From positions 135,807 through 199,806 of the forward strand of contig CBIHRS010000004.1 of NCBI GenBank assembly GCA_966212505.1: DNA of 64,000 bases, read 5' to 3'. This DNA is from CAMLIZ01 sp966212505 (GTDB taxonomy: Bacteria; Pseudomonadota; Gammaproteobacteria; Burkholderiales; Burkholderiaceae_C). The number at the start of each line of letters is the position of its first letter. Within the stretch, counting starts at the first letter, position 1. The position numbers were made by a program, and so were the translations under genes. This document shows, piece after piece, positions 44,594 through 56,826 of this stretch. The notes beneath the pieces are model-generated. The model made no database searches. It was not told the origin of the DNA and saw nothing but the letters and a program-made list of their open reading frames with translations.

Positions 44594-45665
44594 GCGTGGC
44601 TCCCGTGTCGGATGCTGGCGCGTCGAAACGCGGATCGTGCACCTGGTCGTCCTTCTGGAACGAGGCCACATGCAGGTAGATCGCCTTGATCAGCGGCTCC
44701 AGGCCTTCACGCGTCAAGGCGGAAATCTCGAACACCGGACCCTTCCACTTGTAGCGCTTGACGAAATCCTTCACCCGCTTGGCGCGCTCTTCTTCGGGCA
44801 CCATGTCCAGCTTGTTCAGCACGAGCCACCGCGGCTTCTCGTGCAGCGATTCGTCGTACTTCTTCAGTTCGTTGACGATGGCTTTGGCCTGCGCGACCGG
44901 GTCGATGCTCTCGTCGAACGGCGCCATGTCGACGATGTGCAGCAGCAACCGCGTGCGCTGCAGATGGCGCAGGAACAGATGGCCGAGGCCGGCGCCCTCG
45001 GCCGCGCCCTCGATCAGGCCCGGCAGGTCGGCCACGACGAAGCTCTGCTCAGGGCCGACACGCACGACACCCAGCTGCGGATGCAGCGTGGTGAAGGGAT
45101 AGTCGGCGATCTTGGGCCGGGCATTCGACACGGCAGTGATGAAGGTCGACTTGCCGGCATTGGGCATGCCGAGCAGGCCGACATCGGCCAGCACGCGCAG
45201 CTCGAGTTTGAGCTTCCTATGCTCGCCCGGCCAGCCCGGCGTCTTCTGCCGTGGTGCGCGGTTCGTGCTGCTTTTGAAGTGCATGTTGCCGAAGCCGCCG
45301 TCGCCACCCTTGGCGATGAGCACTTTCTCGTCGGGCTCCAGCAACTCGGCGATCACCGCATCGGTCTCGGCGTCCTTGATGATGGTGCCGACCGGCATGC
45401 GCAGCACGATGTCCTCGCCTGCCGCGCCGAATTGATCGGAGCCACGGCCGTGCTCGCCGTTGCGCGCCTCGTGGCGGCGCGCATAGCGATAGTCGATCAA
45501 GGTGTTGAGGTTGCGGTCGGCCACGGCGTAGATGCTGCCGCCACGCCCGCCGTCCCCGCCGTTCGGACCACCGAACGGGATGAATTTTTCGCGCCGGAAG
45601 CTCACGCAGCCGGCGCCACCGTTGCCAGCGGCCACATCGATGGTGGCTTCGTCGACGAATTTCAT
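44586..45665 (-). CDS. obgE: GTPase Obg (CgtA)
   Basis: 359 residues. A glycine-rich Obg domain (VAAGNGGAGCVSFRREKFIP, GGDGGRGG) is followed by a G domain with GMPNAGKSTFI (G1), DLPGL (G3) and NKLDMV (G4). It is an essential ribosome-associated GTPase involved in 50S maturation and stress control. It is 71 bp downstream of rpmA, with a terminator hairpin in the gap. The C-terminal extension found in some Obg proteins is short here. Confidence 0.97.
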   Translation of the reverse strand: MKFVDEATIDVAAGNGGAGCVSFRREKFIPFGGPNGGDGGRGGSIYAVADRNLNTLIDYRYARRHEARNGEHGRGSDQFGAAGEDIVLRMPVGTIIKDAETDAVIAELLEPDEKVLIAKGGDGGFGNMHFKSSTNRAPRQKTPGWPGEHRKLKLELRVLADVGLLGMPNAGKSTFITAVSNARPKIADYPFTTLHPQLGVVRVGPEQSFVVADLPGLIEGAAEGAGLGHLFLRHLQRTRLLLHIVDMAPFDESIDPVAQAKAIVNELKKYDESLHEKPRWLVLNKLDMVPEEERAKRVKDFVKRYKWKGPVFEISALTREGLEPLIKAIYLHVASFQKDDQVHDPRFDAPASDTGATHG

Positions 45666-45684
45666 GATGGGGATGTTATTCCGT

Positions 45685-45716
45685 TAGAAAGCAAAACCCC
45701 GGCTCGGGGCCGGGGT
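45685..45716 (-). terminator. Terminator or attenuator between rpmA and obgE
   Basis: Read on the minus strand, ACCCCGGC pairs with GCCGGGGT (8 bp, 5-base loop, plus-strand 45696-45716). The stem continues into TTTTGCTTTC. It should reduce read-through from the abundant ribosomal-protein transcript into obgE-proB. Confidence 0.72.
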
Positions 45717-45736
45717 CGCTTGAGGGTGCGAAGCGC

Positions 45737-45994
45737 TTAAACCGGCGTCACGACGACGGTCTGGCGATTGAGCGGGCCCTTGGTGGTGAAGGACACGGTG
45801 CCGTCGACCAGGGCGAACAGCGTGTGATCCTTGCCGGTGCCGACATTGGTGCCGGCGTGGAACTTGGTGCCGCGCTGGCGCACGATGATCGAACCGGCCG
45901 GGATGACCTGGCCGCCGAACACCTTGACGCCCAGCATCTTCGGTTGAGAGTCGCGGCCGTTCCGGGTGGAACCGCCGCCTTTTTTCTGTGCCAT
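45737..45994 (-). CDS. rpmA: 50S ribosomal protein L27
   Basis: 85 residues. The N-terminus AQKKGGGSTRNGRDSQPKMLG reaches the peptidyl-transferase centre and follows the standard L27 pattern. VKVFGGQVIPAGSIIVRQRG and GTKFHAGTNVGTGKDHTLFA are conserved. It is 34 bp after rplU and is followed by a terminator hairpin. Confidence 0.98.
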   Translation of the reverse strand: MAQKKGGGSTRNGRDSQPKMLGVKVFGGQVIPAGSIIVRQRGTKFHAGTNVGTGKDHTLFALVDGTVSFTTKGPLNRQTVVVTPV

Positions 45995-46028
45995 GGTGGA
46001 TTAACTCCTAAAGCTGCAACGAGACGGA

Positions 46029-46340
46029 TCAGCCGTTGACCGCGCTGATTTCCAGCTCGGTGAAAGTCTGACGGTGGCCTTGCGACTTCTTGTAGTGCTT
46101 GCGACGACGCAGCTTGAAGATGCGCACCTTGTCGTGCTTGCCATGCGCCACCACAGTGGCCTTGACGCTCGCGCCGGCAACCAAGGGAGTCCCAACCTTC
46201 AGGTCGACGCCGTTTCCGACGGCCAGCACCTGGTCGATCACGATCTCTTGGCCAACGTCCGCAGCAATCTGTTCTACCTTGATCTTTTCGCCGGCTGCAA
46301 CCTTGTATTGCTTGCCACCGGTTTTTATGACCGCGTACAT
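46029..46340 (-). CDS. rplU: 50S ribosomal protein L21
   Basis: 103 residues. MYAVIKTGGKQYKVAAGEKI at the start and IFKLRRRKHYKKSQGHRQ with TFTELEI near the end are diagnostic. It begins the rplU-rpmA-obgE-proB cluster. Its start at 46340 is 62 bp from a TAGAAT -10 candidate on the same strand. Confidence 0.98.
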   Translation of the reverse strand: MYAVIKTGGKQYKVAAGEKIKVEQIAADVGQEIVIDQVLAVGNGVDLKVGTPLVAGASVKATVVAHGKHDKVRIFKLRRRKHYKKSQGHRQTFTELEISAVNG

Positions 46341-46401
46341 AAGAGCCCTTTCTGAAAAACCGCTGCGCCGCCCAGACAGGACAAAAGACGCAGAGCCCGA
46401 C

Positions 46402-46407
46402 ATTCTA
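46402..46407 (-). promoter_or_regulatory. Candidate -10 box of the rplU operon
   Basis: TAGAAT on the minus strand, 62 bp upstream of the rplU ATG. The -35 region is only a weak match. It is divergent from the ispB promoter about 110 bp away. Confidence 0.45.
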
Positions 46408-46514
46408 GCACGGCACGGCCAGCCCCGGAAGCGAGGCGAACCCGACCGGCTCCAGGAAGGATTCGATGCCCGGGCGGAGCGCGGGCTGCGAAACGTCCCG
46501 CGCCCTGGGGTTTC

Positions 46515-46520
46515 TATAAT
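46515..46520 (+). promoter_or_regulatory. Consensus -10 box of ispB
   Basis: TATAAT, 31 bp upstream of the ispB GTG. The predicted transcript would have a leader of about 24 bases. No clear -35 is seen at the right distance. Confidence 0.55.
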
Positions 46521-46550
46521 CGACGACCTTCACGGAACCCGATCTGCAGC

Positions 46551-47549
46551 GTGTCTTCCGCAGCGCCCCAGCCCCTCGCCTCCCCATCGCAAACGGCAAC
46601 AGATTTCATGGCCGCGGAAATGCAGGAGGTCGACCGGGTCATCCAGGAGCGCCTGCGCTCCGATGTCGCCCTGGTCAACCAGATCTCCCACTACATCATC
46701 AGCGCCGGCGGCAAGCGTATCCGGCCGCGGCTGGTGCTGCTGTTTGCCAGCGCCCTCGGCTTCGATGGCCCGGAGCGGCATGTGCTGGCCGCCATCGTCG
46801 AGTTCATCCACACCGCGACGCTTCTGCACGACGACGTGGTCGACGAATCTTCGCTGAGGCGCGGACGCCAGACTGCGAATGCGCTGTTCGGCAATGCAGC
46901 GAGCGTGCTGGTGGGCGACTTCCTCTACTCGCGCGCCTTCCAGATGATGGTGTCCGTGAACCGCATGCGAGTGCTCGACGTGCTGGCCGACGCGACGAAT
47001 GTCATCGCCGAAGGCGAAGTGCTTCAGCTGATGAACATGCATGACCCCGACATCTCGGTCGAGGACTATCTGCGCGTCATCCGCTACAAGACCGCGAAGC
47101 TGTTCGAGGCCAGTGCACGACTCGGCGCGGTGATCGCCGGCGCCGATGCGGCAACCGAAGAGGCTTGCGCCAGCTATGGTCGCGCACTTGGCACGGCATT
47201 CCAACTGGTCGACGACCTGCTCGACTACGAAGGCGACACGCAGTCGCTCGGCAAGAACGTTGGCGACGACCTCCGCGAAGGCAAGCCCACGCTGCCGCTG
47301 CTGGTGGCGATGGAGCGCAGCGGCGAGCAGGAACGCCAGCTGATCCGCCACGCGATCGAGAACGGCGAAGAGCAACGCCTCGCTGAGATCATTGCCATCG
47401 TGCGCCGCACCGGGGCACTGGAAGCAACGCGGGAAGCCGCCCGCACCGAAGCCCAGCGCGCGCGCGACAGCCTCAATGCATTGCCGCCATCGACAGCGCG
47501 CGAAGCTCTGCTATACTTATGTGTTCAGTCAGTCGACCGCTCGAACTGA
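46551..47549 (+). CDS. ispB: Octaprenyl (polyprenyl) diphosphate synthase
   Basis: 332 residues from GTG 46551; an ATG 19 codons later would drop a poorly conserved leader. Trans-polyprenyl synthase making the ubiquinone side chain. Both Asp-rich motifs are present: LLHDDVVDESSLRRG (about residues 92-106) and LVDDLLDYEGDT (about 220). GGKRIRPRLVLL and YKTAKLFEASARLGAV are conserved. Chain length cannot be read reliably from sequence, but octaprenyl is usual in Burkholderiales. Confidence 0.94.
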   Translation: MSSAAPQPLASPSQTATDFMAAEMQEVDRVIQERLRSDVALVNQISHYIISAGGKRIRPRLVLLFASALGFDGPERHVLAAIVEFIHTATLLHDDVVDESSLRRGRQTANALFGNAASVLVGDFLYSRAFQMMVSVNRMRVLDVLADATNVIAEGEVLQLMNMHDPDISVEDYLRVIRYKTAKLFEASARLGAVIAGADAATEEACASYGRALGTAFQLVDDLLDYEGDTQSLGKNVGDDLREGKPTLPLLVAMERSGEQERQLIRHAIENGEEQRLAEIIAIVRRTGALEATREAARTEAQRARDSLNALPPSTAREALLYLCVQSVDRSN

Positions 47550-47617
47550 TGCAACATCAGCAGGTGCAGCGGTCGGTGGCATAAAGAGGTGGCAGGGCAA
47601 TCGAGTCCTGCCGACAT

Positions 47618-47694
47618 CGGGGTGTAGCTTAGCCTGGTAGAGCGCTACGTTCGGGACGTAGAGGCCGGAGGTTCGAATCCTCTCACCCCGACCA
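47618..47694 (+). tRNA. tRNA-Pro, anticodon CGG
   Basis: A 77-base cloverleaf with an encoded CCA end. The acceptor arms are CGGGGTG and CACCCCG. The anticodon stem CTACG/CGTAG encloses the loop TTCGGGA with anticodon CGG. The T arm is GGAGGTTCGAATCCTC-like. It lies between ispB and pilB. No integrase or attachment-site repeat is seen beside it. Confidence 0.97.
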
Positions 47695-47895
47695 AATCCT
47701 CTTTCGCCACTTTCTCTTTTTCTTCCCAGACCCGCTCTTCCCGGCAAACTGCCAACAAATCGGCAGCTTCCAGTGCAGCGCAGTAACGGGCTGTGTCGCA
47801 CCCAGCAAGTAGTGTGCCGCCCGGTTTACAGTGCGGAGTGGATCGGCGATCATGGGCCGGTCTTTTTTGCATGGTGAAGTAACTCCCCCTCATTC

Positions 47896-49614
47896 GTGGA
47901 CACGCTGGCGGACGCTCCTCATTCCTCCCTCTCGGGCGTGGCACGGGTGCTGGTGCACGCCGGCAAGCTCAACTCGAAGACGGCCGAAGACCTCGTGCGC
48001 TCCGCAAAGGAGCGGCGCACAAGCTTCGTCTCCGCGGTGATCGCTGCGGGCGCCGTCTCGCCCGCGGAGCTTGCGCACACGCTCTCGAGTGCACTGGCGG
48101 TCCCACTGCTCGACCTCAATGCCGTCGATGCCGAGCGGCTCCCTCGCAACATCATCGACTCCAAGCTCGCGTCGCAATACCACGTGCTGGTGCTGGGCAA
48201 GCGAGGCAATCGGCTCTTCATCGGTGGCGCCGACCCGACGGACCAAGAAGCGGTCGAGCGAATCAAGTTTGCGACGCAGTTGTCACCGGAATGGGTGCTG
48301 GTCGAATACGACAAGCTGTCGAAGCTCGTCGAGAGCCAGGGCACGAGCGCCACCGAAACCCTCGAAGCACTGACCTCCACCGACTTCGAGTTCGATGTCA
48401 CCGAGGAAGACGTCACAAGCCAGGAAACGGCCGATGTCACCACCGATGTCGAAGATGCGCCGGTTGTACGTTTTCTGCAGAAGATGCTGATCGATGCGAT
48501 CAACGCACGCGCATCGGACCTGCACTTCGAACCGTACGAGCATCACTACCGCGTCCGCTTCCGCATCGACGGCGAGTTGCGCGAGATCACGCAGCCGCCG
48601 ATCGCGATCAAGGAAAAGCTTGCATCGCGCATCAAGGTGATCAGCCGGCTCGACATCTCCGAAAAGCGCGTGCCCCAAGACGGCCGCATGAAGCTCAAGT
48701 TCGGCCAGAAGTCGATCGACTTCCGGATCAGTACGCTGCCCACGCTGTTCGGCGAAAAGATCGTGATCCGTATCCTGGATCCGTCGAGCGCCAAGCTGGG
48801 CATCGAAGCGCTGGGCTACGAGAAGATCGAGAAGGAACGCCTGCTCGCCGCCATCCAGCGCCCCTATGGCATGGTGCTGGTGACCGGCCCCACGGGCTCG
48901 GGCAAGACGGTGTCGCTGTACACGTGCTTGAACATCCTGAACCAGCCGGGCGTCAACATCTCGACAGTCGAAGACCCTGCGGAAATCAACCTGCCCGGCA
49001 TCAACCAGGTCAACGTCAACGACAAGGCCGGCCTCACGTTCGCAGCAGCGCTGAAATCGTTCCTTCGCCAGGATCCCGACATCATCATGGTCGGCGAAAT
49101 CCGCGACCTGGAAACGGCCGACATCGCGATCAAGGCCGCGCAGACCGGCCACATGGTGATGTCGACGCTGCACACCAACGATGCCCCCACCACGCTGACG
49201 CGCCTGCTGAACATGGGCGTGGCGCCGTTCAACATCGCCTCCAGCGTGCTGCTGATCACGGCCCAGCGCCTGGCTCGTCGCCTGTGCGAGAACTGCAAGG
49301 CGCCCGCCGAATATCCGCGCGAAGCGCTCAAGCGCGCAGGCTACAAGGACGAAGACCTGGATGGCTCATGGAAGCCGTACCGCGCCGTCGGCTGCTCGTC
49401 CTGCAACAACGGCTACAAAGGACGCGTGGGCCTGTACCAGGTGATGCCCGTCAGCGAAGAGATCCAGCGCATCATCCTGTCCGAGGGCACGGCAATGGAC
49501 ATCGCGCAGCAGGCGCAGAAGGAAGGCGTGCGCGACCTGCGCCAGTCAGGCCTCGTCAAGGTCAGGGCCGGCGTAACGACGCTTGAAGAAGTGATCGCCG
49601 CAACCAATGCATGA
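47896..49614 (+). CDS. pilB: Type IV pilus assembly ATPase PilB
   Basis: 572 residues from a GTG at 47896. An N-terminal MshEN/T2SSE-N domain is followed by the secretion-ATPase core. It has Walker A GPTGSGKTVSLY, the Asp box LRQDPDIIMVGEIRD (with Walker B), the His box TGHMVMSTLHTNDA, and a tetracysteine zinc site (CENC and CSSC). PilB powers pilus extension and pseudopilin addition. It follows tRNA-Pro by about 200 bp, a stretch that probably holds its promoter. The start has only a weak ribosome-binding site. Confidence 0.95.
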   Translation: MDTLADAPHSSLSGVARVLVHAGKLNSKTAEDLVRSAKERRTSFVSAVIAAGAVSPAELAHTLSSALAVPLLDLNAVDAERLPRNIIDSKLASQYHVLVLGKRGNRLFIGGADPTDQEAVERIKFATQLSPEWVLVEYDKLSKLVESQGTSATETLEALTSTDFEFDVTEEDVTSQETADVTTDVEDAPVVRFLQKMLIDAINARASDLHFEPYEHHYRVRFRIDGELREITQPPIAIKEKLASRIKVISRLDISEKRVPQDGRMKLKFGQKSIDFRISTLPTLFGEKIVIRILDPSSAKLGIEALGYEKIEKERLLAAIQRPYGMVLVTGPTGSGKTVSLYTCLNILNQPGVNISTVEDPAEINLPGINQVNVNDKAGLTFAAALKSFLRQDPDIIMVGEIRDLETADIAIKAAQTGHMVMSTLHTNDAPTTLTRLLNMGVAPFNIASSVLLITAQRLARRLCENCKAPAEYPREALKRAGYKDEDLDGSWKPYRAVGCSSCNNGYKGRVGLYQVMPVSEEIQRIILSEGTAMDIAQQAQKEGVRDLRQSGLVKVRAGVTTLEEVIAATNA

Positions 49615-49667
49615 CGCGGCGATCGGATCACACAACTCGTTAGGGAAGGCTCCGCCCGGAGGCTTGT

Positions 49668-50888
49668 ATGGCAACTGCGACCGCTACAAGAGACATCAAA
49701 GAATTCATCTTCGAGTGGGAAGGCAAGGACAAGAACGGCAAGGTCGTGCGCGGCGAACTGCGCTCGGGCGGCGAAGCGGCGGTAAGCGCGAGCCTGCGGC
49801 GCCAGGGCATCCTGGTCACCAAGGTCAAGAAGCGCAAGATGACCGGCGGCAAGTCGGTCAAGCAGAAGGACATCGCGGTCTTCACGCGGCAACTGGCCAC
49901 AATGATGAAGGCCGGCGTGCCGCTGCTGCAGGCTTTCGACATCGTCGCGCGCGGCAGCACCAACCCCAAGCTCACGCGCCTGCTGAACGACATCCGGACT
50001 GATGTCGAGACGGGCACGAGCCTGTCGACCGCCTTCCGCAAGCACCCGCTGCATTTCGATTCGCTGTACTGCAACCTCGTCGAAGCAGGCGAGTCCGGCG
50101 GTATCCTGGAACAGCTGCTGGATCGCTTGGCGATCTACCAGGAAAAAACGATGGCGCTGAAGCAGAAGATCAAGTCGGCACTGATGTACCCGATCGCCGT
50201 GCTGGTGGTGGCCTTCATCGTGCTGACGGTGATCATGATCTTCGTGGTTCCGGCCTTCGAGGACGTGTTCAAGTCCTTCGGTGCCGATCTCCCCGCGCCG
50301 ACGCAGTTGGTGATCGCAATGTCGAAGTTCTTCGTCAAGTACTGGTGGCTGATCTTCGGCCTGCTCGGCGGCGGCGGCTACTTCTTCTTCGAAAGCTGGA
50401 AGCGCTCCGAGAAGATGCAGAAGACGATGGACCGGCTGCTGCTGCGCATCCCCGTGTTCGGCGTGCTGATCAACAAGTCGGTGATCGCCCGCTGGACGCG
50501 CACGCTCTCGACGATGTTCGCGGCTGGTGTGCCGCTCGTCGAAGCGCTGGATTCCGTGGGCGGCGCCTCCGGCAATGCGGTGTACGTCGAAGCCACCGAA
50601 CAGATCCAGAAGGATGTCTCCACCGGCTCGGCATTGACCACGTCGATGCAGGCTACCGGCGTCTTCCCGACCATGGTGCTGCAGATGACCGCCATCGGCG
50701 AAGAATCCGGTTCGCTGGATCACATGCTGGGCAAGGCGGCCGAGTTCTACGAGGACGAGGTCGACGAGATGGTCAAGGGCCTTTCGAGCCTGATGGAGCC
50801 ATTCATCATCGTGATCCTCGGCGTGTTGATCGGCGGCATCGTGGTCGCGATGTACCTGCCCATCTTCAAGATCGGCTCGGTGGTCTGA
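49668..50888 (+). CDS. pilC: Type IV pilus inner-membrane platform protein PilC
   Basis: 406 residues. A GspF/PilC protein with two T2SSF cytoplasmic domains (KQKDIAVFTRQLATMMKAGV and LINKSVIARWTRTLSTMFAAGV) and three membrane helices (about 170-195, 222-240 and 375-397). PilC couples the motor ATPase to pilin polymerisation. ATG 49668 is 53 bp after pilB; a 4-bp gap separates it from pilD. Confidence 0.96.
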   Translation: MATATATRDIKEFIFEWEGKDKNGKVVRGELRSGGEAAVSASLRRQGILVTKVKKRKMTGGKSVKQKDIAVFTRQLATMMKAGVPLLQAFDIVARGSTNPKLTRLLNDIRTDVETGTSLSTAFRKHPLHFDSLYCNLVEAGESGGILEQLLDRLAIYQEKTMALKQKIKSALMYPIAVLVVAFIVLTVIMIFVVPAFEDVFKSFGADLPAPTQLVIAMSKFFVKYWWLIFGLLGGGGYFFFESWKRSEKMQKTMDRLLLRIPVFGVLINKSVIARWTRTLSTMFAAGVPLVEALDSVGGASGNAVYVEATEQIQKDVSTGSALTTSMQATGVFPTMVLQMTAIGEESGSLDHMLGKAAEFYEDEVDEMVKGLSSLMEPFIIVILGVLIGGIVVAMYLPIFKIGSVV

Positions 50889-50892
50889 CGAG

Positions 50893-51834
50893 ATGCTTGC
50901 GGCGCTGTCCAGCGAACCCTGGCTCTTCGTCCCCGCGTTGGCACTGTTCGGCCTGTGCGTCGGCAGTTTCCTCAACGTCGTGATCCACCGGCTGCCGCGC
51001 ATGCTCGAGCGCGAATGGTGGGACTACACGGCGCAGCAGCAACTCGGTGACGAGCGGGCGTGGCAGACGGCGTTCGGCCGGACCACGCCACGCCCGGCCG
51101 TGGTCGAGGAAGCTGCAACGGCCATCCTGCGCTCGGTCGAGAAGTTGCCGCCCATGACGCTAGCCCGGCCGCGCTCGCGTTGCCCGCATTGCGGCCACCA
51201 GCTGCGCTGGTACGAGAACATTCCGCTCATAGGTTGGCTATTGCTCAAGGGCAAGTGCTCCGCCTGCAAGGCGCCGATCTCCAAGCGCTATCCGATCGTC
51301 GAAGTGGTCACGGGCCTGCTGTTCGCGGCTTGCGGCTGGAAATTCGGCCTCGAATCGACGGCCCTGGTGCTGTGCGCCGCCATCGCGCTGCTGATTGCCG
51401 GCGCGCTGATCGACCTCGACACCACGCTGCTGCCCGATGACATCACCTTGCCGCTGATCGCCCTGGGCATCGTGGCGGCCAATGCGGGATGGACGCCGGT
51501 GTCGCCGTCGGCCTCGGCGATCGGCGCGGTCGCCGGCTACGCCAGCCTCTGGTTCATCAACTGGTTCTACCAGATGACGCGCGGACGCACCGGCATGGCC
51601 GAAGGCGACATGAAGCTGCTGGCCGGCCTGGGTGCACTGCTGGGCTGGCAACTGCTGCCTTCGATCGTGCTGCTCTCGTCTGCCGTGGGTGCGGCGGTCG
51701 GCATCTGGATGATCGTGTTCAAGGGCCACCAGCGCGAGGTGCCCATCCCGTTCGGCCCGTATCTCGCGGGCGGCGGCATTGCCGCGATGTTCTTCGGACC
51801 GCAGCTGACCCAACTGTGGTGGCCCACGCTGTAG
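50893..51834 (+). CDS. pilD: Prepilin peptidase/N-methyltransferase PilD
   Basis: 313 residues. A bifunctional inner-membrane aspartyl protease. It has the N-terminal cytoplasmic methyltransferase loop with the tetracysteine site (CPHCGHQLRWYENIP and CSACKAPISKRYP). The catalytic aspartates lie in GALIDLDTTLLPDD and GEGDMKLLAGLGA-like EGDMKLLAGLGALLGW. Eight or so membrane helices are expected. It processes PilA-type and pseudopilin leaders. The 3' end overlaps the likely coaE start. Confidence 0.95.
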   Translation: MLAALSSEPWLFVPALALFGLCVGSFLNVVIHRLPRMLEREWWDYTAQQQLGDERAWQTAFGRTTPRPAVVEEAATAILRSVEKLPPMTLARPRSRCPHCGHQLRWYENIPLIGWLLLKGKCSACKAPISKRYPIVEVVTGLLFAACGWKFGLESTALVLCAAIALLIAGALIDLDTTLLPDDITLPLIALGIVAANAGWTPVSPSASAIGAVAGYASLWFINWFYQMTRGRTGMAEGDMKLLAGLGALLGWQLLPSIVLLSSAVGAAVGIWMIVFKGHQREVPIPFGPYLAGGGIAAMFFGPQLTQLWWPTL

Positions 51835-52475
51835 CTGCTGAAACGCCGCTGCGCATCGGCCTCACCGGTGGGATCGGCAGCGGCAAGAGCACCGTCGCGG
51901 CCATGCTCGCGGCATTGGGCGCGGTGCTGGTCGATACCGACCTGATCGCGCGCCAGCTCACCGCACCCGGTGGGAGGGCGCTGCCTGCATTGGCCGAGGC
52001 CTTCGGCGCCGACCTGATCACCGCCGAAGGCGCGCTCGACCGCGAGCGCATGCGGGCGCTGGTATTCGCCGAGGAAGCCGAGCGCAAGCGACTGGAGGCC
52101 ATCCTGCATCCGATGATCGGGGAGGAATGCGACCTCCAGACCCGCGCAGCCGGCGAGCGGCCGCTGGTGTTCGACGTGCCGTTGCTCACCGAATCCAGGC
52201 ACTGGCGCCGCCGCGTCGACCGCATCCTCGTCGTCGACTGCCCGGAATCCCTGCAGATCGAACGGGTGATGCAGCGCTCGGGCTGGAACCATGACACCGT
52301 GCAGCGCGTGATCGAGCAGCAGGCGCCGCGCGCGGCACGGCGTGCGATCGCCGACGCGATCATCCACAACCAGGGCCTGCCCCTCGAAGCGTTGCAGACG
52401 GAAGTGAGCGCCATCTGGGCGCTGTGGAACAATACCCGGCACAAGGAAACGCAGGGCCGTCCCAAGTTTCCTTGA
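51819..52475 (+). CDS. coaE: Dephospho-CoA kinase
   Basis: 218 residues from a GTG at 51819 (another GTG lies one codon earlier). The last step of CoA synthesis. The P-loop is GLTGGIGSGKSTVA; DTDLIARQLTAPGG and LVFDVPLLTESRHW are family-typical. The start overlaps the last 16 bp of pilD and has no obvious ribosome-binding site, so it may depend on translational coupling with pilD. The pilD-coaE-zapD-yacG order is common in beta- and gammaproteobacteria. Confidence 0.93.
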   Translation: MAHAVAAETPLRIGLTGGIGSGKSTVAAMLAALGAVLVDTDLIARQLTAPGGRALPALAEAFGADLITAEGALDRERMRALVFAEEAERKRLEAILHPMIGEECDLQTRAAGERPLVFDVPLLTESRHWRRRVDRILVVDCPESLQIERVMQRSGWNHDTVQRVIEQQAPRAARRAIADAIIHNQGLPLEALQTEVSAIWALWNNTRHKETQGRPKFP

Positions 52476-52479
52476 CCCC

Positions 52480-52519
52480 CATGGGGGGCGGGCTGGGCGC
52501 AGCCCGGCCCTGGGGGCGC
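52480..52519. repeat. GC-rich palindromic intergenic element
   Basis: The coaE-zapD spacer holds nested inverted repeats: CCCC-AT-GGGG at its left edge and GGGCTG (52491-52496) with CAGCCC (52501-52506), followed by CCTGGGGGCGC. A related CCCCCTCGGGGGG core occurs between paaD and paaE. Such elements recur in Burkholderiales genomes. No T-run follows. Confidence 0.5.
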
Positions 52520-52574
52520 TCAATCCCAGTCGTAAACCGGCGCGCCCCGCGCTGCCCCTCGAGGAACGCCGACC

Positions 52575-53330
52575 TTGGTCCTCTACGAATACCCGTTCAA
52601 CGAAAGCATCCGCACGATGCTGCGCCTGGAGCACCTGTTCGACAGGCTCGGCCAGCTGATCGCGCGCGATGCGCCGGTGGACCATCACTTCGCGCTCGCG
52701 ACGATCTTCGAGATCATGGATGTCGCGTCGCGCGCCGACCTGAAGTCCGACCTGCTGAAGGAGCTGGAACGTCACAAGGCCCAGTTCGCCGCCTACCGCG
52801 GCAACCCGGCCATCTCGGAAGCCGCGCTCGACGAGGTGATCGGCCGCATCGACCACGCCTTCAACACGCTGAACAACCTGCCTGGCAAAGCCGGCCATAC
52901 GTTGACCACCAACGAGTGGCTGATGAGCATCCGCAGCCGCATCAGCATTCCCGGCGGCACCTGCGAGTTCGACCTGCCCTCGTACTACGCTTGGCAGCAG
53001 CTGCCCGCCACGCGCCGGCGCGCCGACCTGCTGCAGTGGATCGCCAGCCTCACGCCGCTGGCCGAAGCGCTGACCGTGCTGCTCGGCCTGCTGCGCGACA
53101 CCGGCGCGCCGCACCGCGCGATCGCGCCGGGTGGCCAATATCAGCAGAGCCTGCCGCAGAACAAGCAGTACCTGCTGCTGCGCGTGAAGCTCAACCCCGA
53201 GGACGAGCTGGTGCCCGAAATCAGCGGCCATCGGCTGATGGTGTCGATCCGCTTCATGAAGGCCGATGCCGAGGGCAGGCTGAAGCCGGTGACCACCGAC
53301 TGCGGCTTCGAGCTGGCCCTTTGCGCCTGA
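52575..53330 (+). CDS. zapD: Cell division protein ZapD
   Basis: 251 residues from TTG 52575, with GAGGA nine bases upstream. ZapD binds and bundles FtsZ at the division site. The whole protein follows the family: YEYPFNESIRTMLRLEHLF, HHFALATIFEIMDVASRADL, DLKSDLLKELERHK and PSYYAWQQLPATRRRADL. The conserved N-terminus starts directly after the TTG, which decides the start. Confidence 0.95.
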   Translation: MVLYEYPFNESIRTMLRLEHLFDRLGQLIARDAPVDHHFALATIFEIMDVASRADLKSDLLKELERHKAQFAAYRGNPAISEAALDEVIGRIDHAFNTLNNLPGKAGHTLTTNEWLMSIRSRISIPGGTCEFDLPSYYAWQQLPATRRRADLLQWIASLTPLAEALTVLLGLLRDTGAPHRAIAPGGQYQQSLPQNKQYLLLRVKLNPEDELVPEISGHRLMVSIRFMKADAEGRLKPVTTDCGFELALCA

Positions 53331-53341
53331 GGTCTCGCGCG

Positions 53342-53560
53342 ATGAGTACCGAAGCCAGACGCGGCCCGCGCAAGGTTCCCTGTCCTCACTGCGGGGCGCT
53401 CACGCCCTTCACGCCCGAGAACCGCTGGCGGCCGTTCTGCAGCGAGCGCTGCCGCAGCATGGATCTGGGCGCCTGGGCCAACGAGAGCTACCGCGTGCCG
53501 ACGCGGCCCGCCGAAGACGACGAAACCCCGGACACGCCACCCGAACCCAACCGGCACTAG
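53342..53560 (+). CDS. yacG: DNA gyrase inhibitor YacG
   Basis: 72 residues. A small zinc protein with CPHCG and FCSERCRSMDLGAWANESYR, giving the four zinc ligands in C-X2-C and C-X3-C pairs. YacG binds GyrB and inhibits its activity in E. coli. The Pro/Asp-rich tail (about residues 55-72) is typical. It begins 11 bp after zapD. Confidence 0.96.
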   Translation: MSTEARRGPRKVPCPHCGALTPFTPENRWRPFCSERCRSMDLGAWANESYRVPTRPAEDDETPDTPPEPNRH

Positions 53561-53565
53561 CGCGG

Positions 53566-53578
53566 CGGGATAATCCCG
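53566..53578 (+). promoter_or_regulatory. Candidate aroG promoter -10 within a short palindrome
   Basis: CGGGA-TAA-TCCCG contains GATAAT (53569-53574), 31 bp before the TTG of the DAHP synthase gene. The palindrome could be an operator or chance. Confidence 0.35.
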
Positions 53579-53605
53579 GATTCGCCCCTCGCACCGGAGA
53601 CCCGC

Positions 53606-56796
<3,191 letters not shown>

Positions 56797-56826
56797 GGAA
56801 GAACTCCTGGCTTTGTATGTGTGTGA

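Noticed and set aside
44295..45740. A 481-codon plus-strand frame opposite obgE
   Set aside because: Antisense to an essential GTPase gene; compositional artefact.
47618..47694. tRNA-Pro as an integration site for a mobile element
   Set aside because: No integrase, no repeat of the tRNA 3' end and no compositional change downstream; pilB follows normally.
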